Source: Daedaleopsis sinensis (lineage: Eukaryota; Basidiomycota; Agaricomycetes; Polyporales; Polyporaceae). Taken from it: a stretch of 64,000 nt of DNA. Location of the stretch: assembly GCA_033807695.1 (NCBI GenBank), contig CM066306.1, positions 3,596,001 to 3,660,000 of the forward strand. The letters are read 5' to 3'. Of the stretch, positions 59,536 through 64,000 are shown in pieces. The position numbers and the translations under genes are program-made. Position 1 is the stretch's first letter. Every line of letters starts with the position of its first letter. The notes beneath the pieces are model-generated. The model did no database searches. It saw only the letters and a program-made list of their open reading frames with translations, and was not told where the DNA came from.

Positions 59536-59983
59536 TCTCATGCTTCAGCCTACTTTTCTTCTTGTCACTGACAATACGATTGACACCTTTCCGGTCCTGA
59601 TCCACTTGAACGGTCCTGAATGCCCCTAGTCAGCATACAATCACTACTGCAACGCACCATCCCTGGCTAGCCGCACACCAAGACACCCCACTGAGACACC
59701 ACCGACGGTTGCGCCCGACTTCCAACGCTCCCATTCGAGTTCCCAACTAGGCTCGTAGACCAGCCTCTAGTTCTGAACCCGGAAGACAGTCGTATTCCCA
59801 ACGGTCTGGTGGCCAGCTTAAACTATGCTCAGGTTCTGTGGCTACTTGCTCTTATGCGATCCATCTTTCTATGTTACTGGTGAATACATTTGTCTCCTAC
59901 TAGTACAAATTGTGGGTGCAATGCGACTCCTCTGGCACTTCTCGATAAGTACATACATTGATATATGATGTGCAGCCTGGTCG
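59536..59983. other. Intergenic between convergent genes
   Basis: About 450 bp shared by the 3' ends of the cysteine-synthase and RraA-like genes. No coding or repeat signal. Confidence 0.5.
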
Positions 59984-60845
59984 TCATTTCCCTCTGTGCT
60001 CCTTGAATGTCTCCTGCACGCTCTTACCCGCCTTGATATCTTTCATGCATCGCTCATCTACATCTCTCCCTTTCGCTGCTAGACCTATAACCTGCTCTGC
60101 CCACCCCGCAGGGACGCAGACGACGCCATCTTCGTCTGCAACTACCCAGTCTCCCGGCTCGACGCAGACGGCGGGGAACTCTTCTTCGGGTACGTCCGGT
60201 GCACGTATGACGACAGGCACATTCACCTCGGACGGACGGGTGAACGGCGACTGCCCCAACGTAGAGTGTCCCCGCGCGAAGACGGGGAACGACGCGTCCC
60301 GGTGCTCCGCGAGGTCCCGGCACCGTCCAGATATGACCACGCCGAGTGCGCCACGAGACTGTGCCCCAGCCGTCATGAGCCCGCCCCAGACGGCGTTCTT
60401 TACTCCTGTTAATGTGACATGCATTGTATAGCACGGTGTCAGCATGCGCTGCGCGACGATGCACGGAGGACATTACTGAACGATCTGGTGCGTTTATCAC
60501 GATGACCGACCCCGCCGGGGCGGTGTCCACGAAGTGGGCGGAGAGCTTTGGGGCGTCCTTGTTGGACCCGAGGACCATCTGCACGGTGTACGCGGGTCCG
60601 CAGAGGCGCGTGCTCGTGTCGGACGGCGAGAGCATGTGTATGTCGGGAATGTGCCCGCCGTTTGGAGACCCGAGTTTGATCAGGGCGTCCGATATTTCGC
60701 AGGTCGAAAAGTCAGCCAATTTGACTCGCGTATCGACGTTGTGTGATGACATAGTTCGCAGAGAGGTATACGTGAAGGAGGGCAGTCGAATGGGTTGCGC
60801 TCGCGCGGCGCGACGACAACCGATGCGAAGCGGAATGAAAGACAT
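59984..60845 (-). CDS. RraA-like / 4-hydroxy-4-methyl-2-oxoglutarate aldolase family protein
   Basis: Member of the RraA/HMG-aldolase family; relatives cleave 4-hydroxy-4-methyl-2-oxoglutarate or decarboxylate oxaloacetate with a divalent metal. Minus exons 60482-60845 and 59984-60405 give 261 residues. The first 31 residues are basic and Ser/Thr-rich like a mitochondrial presequence, with a second Met at residue 32 allowing a cytosolic form. The core has FSTCEISDALIKLG, GPAYTV, the metal/substrate loop NAVWGGLMTAGAQSRGALG, then the conserved GVVISGRCRDLAEHR. DWVVADEDGVVCVP is near the end. The single intron has a weak donor (gttcag), but the joined frame fits the family exactly. Substrate unproved. 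Confidence 0.87.
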
Positions 60846-61198
60846 GAATTCGGCGGCGATTATGCGGGGAGGGCATGACGTCGGAATAGAGGTTATCTGA
60901 TAAGATCACATTTGAGGACAATAACGTCAGCTTAACTGTCACATAATCGGTGGCTGAATTCACTCAGTACTACCTCAACTAATAGCACTTACCACCCTAC
61001 CACCGCCTCCGTGTCATCTTGTCCCTTTTATATTCTTCCCTCCTACATCTCTAGCCTCTGTGGACATTTCAACGTACCTTCAAGCCGAGACTTGAACCGT
61101 GGATGCTGGGCCTACCTTCAGAATCCAATGGGAACCTTCAATCCGAGGAGCCAGGATGGTCCCGGACCGTACGCACCTCCCGTAAAGCAGTCCGCAAG
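60846..61198. promoter_or_regulatory. Shared spacer, RraA-like / VanZ-like genes
   Basis: Some 350 bp between divergent genes. It includes an upstream frame on the plus strand, 61128-61202, whose stop overlaps the ATG at 61199 of the VanZ-like gene. Confidence 0.45.
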
Positions 61199-62227
61199 AT
61201 GAACAAAGTCGTCATGCGTTCGTATCACTTCCAAATACCGGTGTATGACATGCCAGTGCGGTTGAGACCGGTACGTTCTATATTGCATGGACCGCGTTCG
61301 TCCTGACCGATATCCTTGAAGTGGTTCCTCCTCTTCACCTGCCTCATCCTCATTTGCCTAGCATTCCTAGGTTTCACCAACTTTGCACACTCGCTACCTA
61401 TCAATGACAAGATTCTACACTTTGTTTGCATGGGACTCGCCACAGCGGTGTTCTACTTTATCTTTGATGTCGAGGAGTAAGTCGCCAGACCTTCCGTGCT
61501 CGCAGATACCCTCACCTCGCCCTCACGCTTGCGTAGGGATGCACGTCGAATATGGTTCTGGCGCAGCTCGCCGCTCATCTTCACGGCGGTGGTTTGCTTC
61601 TTCTTTGGAGGAATCGTCAGCGAATTCGTGCAGTCAATGTTGCCGGTACGTCCCACTGGCAGCACCGTTGCGCCGACGAAGGCGCTGACTGTAATTCTAG
61701 TACAAGGAATTTCAGGCCGGGGATGTGGCCGTAAGTCATTGGCAACCCACATCGCTTCACCAATGACTTATCATGTCACGGTTCTAGGCGAACCTGCTGG
61801 GCTCGACTCTGGGGCTGTACGTTGCTTACCATCTCGAGAAATATTACCGGCATAGACGCGAGGTTAGAATGCTGCGTCCCCATTGCCGTCGGGATTCGCG
61901 CGTGCTGACATGACGATGCAACAGATATCCCGTCTGTACCGGCCTCTCAATACTGAAGCGGTCTCGTCCGACGACGAAGATGATGAAGACGAAGCCGCAG
62001 GAACGCAGCTCCTTCCCCTGCACTACCAGCCGAGCGCTCCGCGGACGCCGAAAACTCCCTCTCATCCAAGCAGACCAGCCCCGCCTAAGGCGACGCGCCT
62101 GTCTGATGTCTGGGATGAACGCGAGGATTTGTTTGATATCGGTGAAGAGAGCGAGGATGAGGATACTCCTCGTTCCGGAGGGCCACCGCAGCCACCGCCT
62201 CCCAAGATTGTGGTCTCTGGAGCATAA
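61199..62227 (+). CDS. VanZ-like integral membrane protein
   Basis: Exons 61199-61270, 61322-61476, 61537-61645, 61701-61730, 61788-61862 and 61925-62227 give 247 residues. Four hydrophobic segments span about residues 25-150. Between them lie the VanZ-type signatures NDKILHFVCMG, GGIVSEFVQSMLP and GDVAANLLGSTLGLYVAYH. The last 95 residues are soluble, acidic and Pro-rich (EDDEDEAAG, then PPQPPPPKI). The start is ambiguous: ATG at 61199 is used here; 61214 would remove five residues and 61103 would add 32 in frame. VanZ-like proteins in bacteria relate to teicoplanin resistance; the fungal function is unknown, perhaps in lipid or membrane handling. Confidence 0.82.
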
Positions 62228-62396
62228 GTTGGCATTCAACACACGCGTCCACGCGTGTCATGTGTATCGTTATCATTTGGACTTGGACTATATAGTACAT
62301 GGGATACAACTACTTTCATAGTGCGAGTTCAGAGAGGCTACAGGCTTGAGCGCGTCAACGCCGAACGCGGCGGCGCGCCTCTGAGTTTCACCATGT

Positions 62397-64000
62397 ATGT
62401 CACTCTCCTCCATGCCGACATGTCAGGCCTCCTCCTCAGGCCTTCTCCGCTCCTCTGCACGACACCATAGTTCTCATGCATGCCGACTCTCCTTTGCGTC
62501 ACACACACGCTCGCTCAAAGTTCGACATACGTCAAGTGCAGCAACGAACGGTTCACAGAGAAATCATGACGAGCATCGAGCACATGTCCTGACCGTGTTG
62601 CACAAGACGACCTCGCTCCTACCGCGGATACTGCCCAACTCTAATCCGCGCTCGAACGGGGTTCCACTGAGAGAGTCGTTGGCGTTCTGGGACGATGTGC
62701 TGGGAAAGGTCTATGAAGACCTGACACTGTCGCTGGAGAAACGGGAAAAGGACCGGGTGCGGGTCGTAGGTGCGTCAAGTCGTCTGTGCCATGCATTGAA
62801 TGCTCAACGTACCAACGGGTGCTCTTGCGCGACTTTCAGTGTATGGAGTTGACGGTGCTTCTAGCGCGAATGAGCTTGTGACTGCGCTCCTCGAGGACCC
62901 GTTCGCCTCAGACGAGCAGAAGCAGGTCCTTCGCTCTCGATGGACGAGCAGAGCGGAGGGTAGCCGTACAGTCAAGCTACAGTGCGTTATGCATCGATGT
63001 CTACTCGGCCTACTCACCCACATCATACTATTAGGTACGGTACAACAGCCAGTCCAGACGGCGACGTTGTCTTCGTCCAGTCATCATGGCTGCAGAGCTT
63101 CGACATGCCGATTGAGATCACCGAGTTCCAACCTTCGTCCTCAACCATGTCTCCCGACGCCGAAGGTGCAAAAACGTTGTTCACAGCGGATGTTCCTATC
63201 ATCGTCTGCAATCCCATCTCTACTCCTGTGACCTCTATGTCTACCGACCCCGCTCTTCCCATCTCGCGCGACAACACCATCCTCGCGTTACATTCTCCGT
63301 CACCCACAAAACCCGCAGCTGTTCACGAATCGTCGCTCGCATCTCGGGACGCGCTGCATGTTGTGTTCGTGGACCCCACACGTGCGCTCCACGGGTTGGA
63401 CATGCTCAGCAATGGTGCAGCGTCCTCAATATCCGTCCAGCGTTATCAGGACGATGTCTCAGGATCCAACATCTCCAGTGTGACTCGCGCGGTGAAAGAG
63501 ATTCTTGCTCCAAGCGCAACCGCCTCCAACGTCACGCCTGCTGCCCGCGTCATCGCTGTCCACGCACAGACCGGACGCGCCCTCATCAAGGACGCGCTCG
63601 CGGCATGTCGCGCCGTTCTCCGAAAGGCGGAACTCGAAGGGGACGCGGTGCTCACCGGCACGAGCACCCTGCGCGAGCAGATGGAGGAGGTGAAGGCAAA
63701 GGTGCACCTCGAGGTGTTTGGCGCGCAGAGCAAGGACGGGGACGAGATCACCAAAGCGGTCGCGCAGGCGAAGAAGCGCGTCCAGCCGACCATGGACGCC
63801 TTGCAGTGGTACAAGCTGTTCTGGCGCGTAGACGACGTGCGCGAGGTCGTGACCGCCGCGGTCGACCGCGCATGGTGCCGCGACCTCGAACGCAAGGTAA
63901 GCCCCCGGGCCCCTCCCCCCATTCGTGCTCTGGTTCTTCCACTTACACACTCACTCCCGAATGCAGCTCGTCTTCCACGCGGGCCGGCTCGCCTCCCTCC
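62397..64000 (+). CDS. Mmc1-like mitochondrial protein (3' truncated)
   Basis: Visible exons 62397-62769, 62840-62981, 63035-63896 and 63967-64000 give about 470 codons, open to the window edge. The N-terminus (from the second Met, 62412) is rich in Ser, Arg and His and lacks acidic residues for 45 positions, a good mitochondrial presequence. The conserved block RESLAFWDDVLGKVYEDLTL follows, then DPFASDEQKQVL and ALHVVFVDPTRALHGLDML. A helical region with KAELEGDAVLTGTSTLREQ and LQWYKLFWRVDDVREVV comes next. I associate these with fungal Mmc1 proteins, matrix proteins with a dynamin-like ancestry reported to support cristae. The assignment is from memory of the family and therefore tentative. 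Confidence 0.6.

Overview
The window looks like nuclear DNA of a filamentous basidiomycete, most likely an Agaricomycete of white-rot (Polyporales-like) type. The reasons are: GC-rich genes split by many 50-60 nt GT-AG introns, a secreted laminarinase-type GH16 pair, a microsomal P450, a division-1 chitin synthase, and several protein families that I know mainly from mushrooms. The lineage is an inference; no rDNA or other marker is present. Almost every exon chain below was built by hand from splice sites and closes to a whole number of codons. Exceptions are the gene at 17062-20575 (5' end unresolved) and the two genes cut by the window edges.

Layout. 1-3.6 kb: two tandem GH16 glucanase genes, the first cut by the window edge. 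4-8.6 kb (minus): a decayed F-box pseudogene, a short-chain dehydrogenase and an eight-exon cytochrome P450 with a 14-nt micro-exon. 8.6-12.3 kb: a gene-poor stretch, a small membrane protein and KTI12. 13-15.1 kb: a Psr/SCP-type acid phosphatase. 15.1-17 kb: empty, pyrimidine-rich. 17-20.6 kb (minus): a large membrane/coiled-coil protein. 22-24.4 kb: PAM16 and RPA43, divergent over 282 bp. 25.2-26.3 kb: an intact F-box gene whose broken relative lies at 4 kb. 27-28 kb: a secreted AhpD-like protein. 28.2-33 kb: a PPR protein and cohesin RAD21, divergent. 33.5-36.2 kb: an F-box/zinc-finger protein. 37-39 kb: a secreted 5'-nucleotidase. 39.4-40.8 kb: an R3H protein. 41.9-46.1 kb: chitin synthase with 17 exons. 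46.4-47.1 kb: an orphan of a mushroom-expanded family. 47.7-51.3 kb: a candidate shelterin TPP1/Est3-type telomere protein. 52-56 kb: RAD23 and a leucine-rich-repeat protein, divergent. 56.5-59.5 kb: an ARF6-type GTPase and a cysteine-synthase homologue. 60-62.2 kb: an RraA-like aldolase and a VanZ-like membrane protein, divergent. 62.4 kb to the end: a mitochondrial Mmc1-like protein, cut by the window edge.

These are mostly core housekeeping genes (cohesion, rRNA transcription, tRNA modification, mitochondrial import, DNA repair, wall synthesis) interleaved with a few accessory enzymes. There is no obvious secondary-metabolite cluster; the lone P450 and SDR are neighbours but have no synthase. 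I see no complete transposon, CRISPR array, tRNA or rRNA. The most unusual points are two genes whose first coding exon is only the start codon (PAM16, RAD21), two 14-nt micro-exons, the telomere-protein candidate, and the frameshifted F-box copy about 21 kb from its intact relative.
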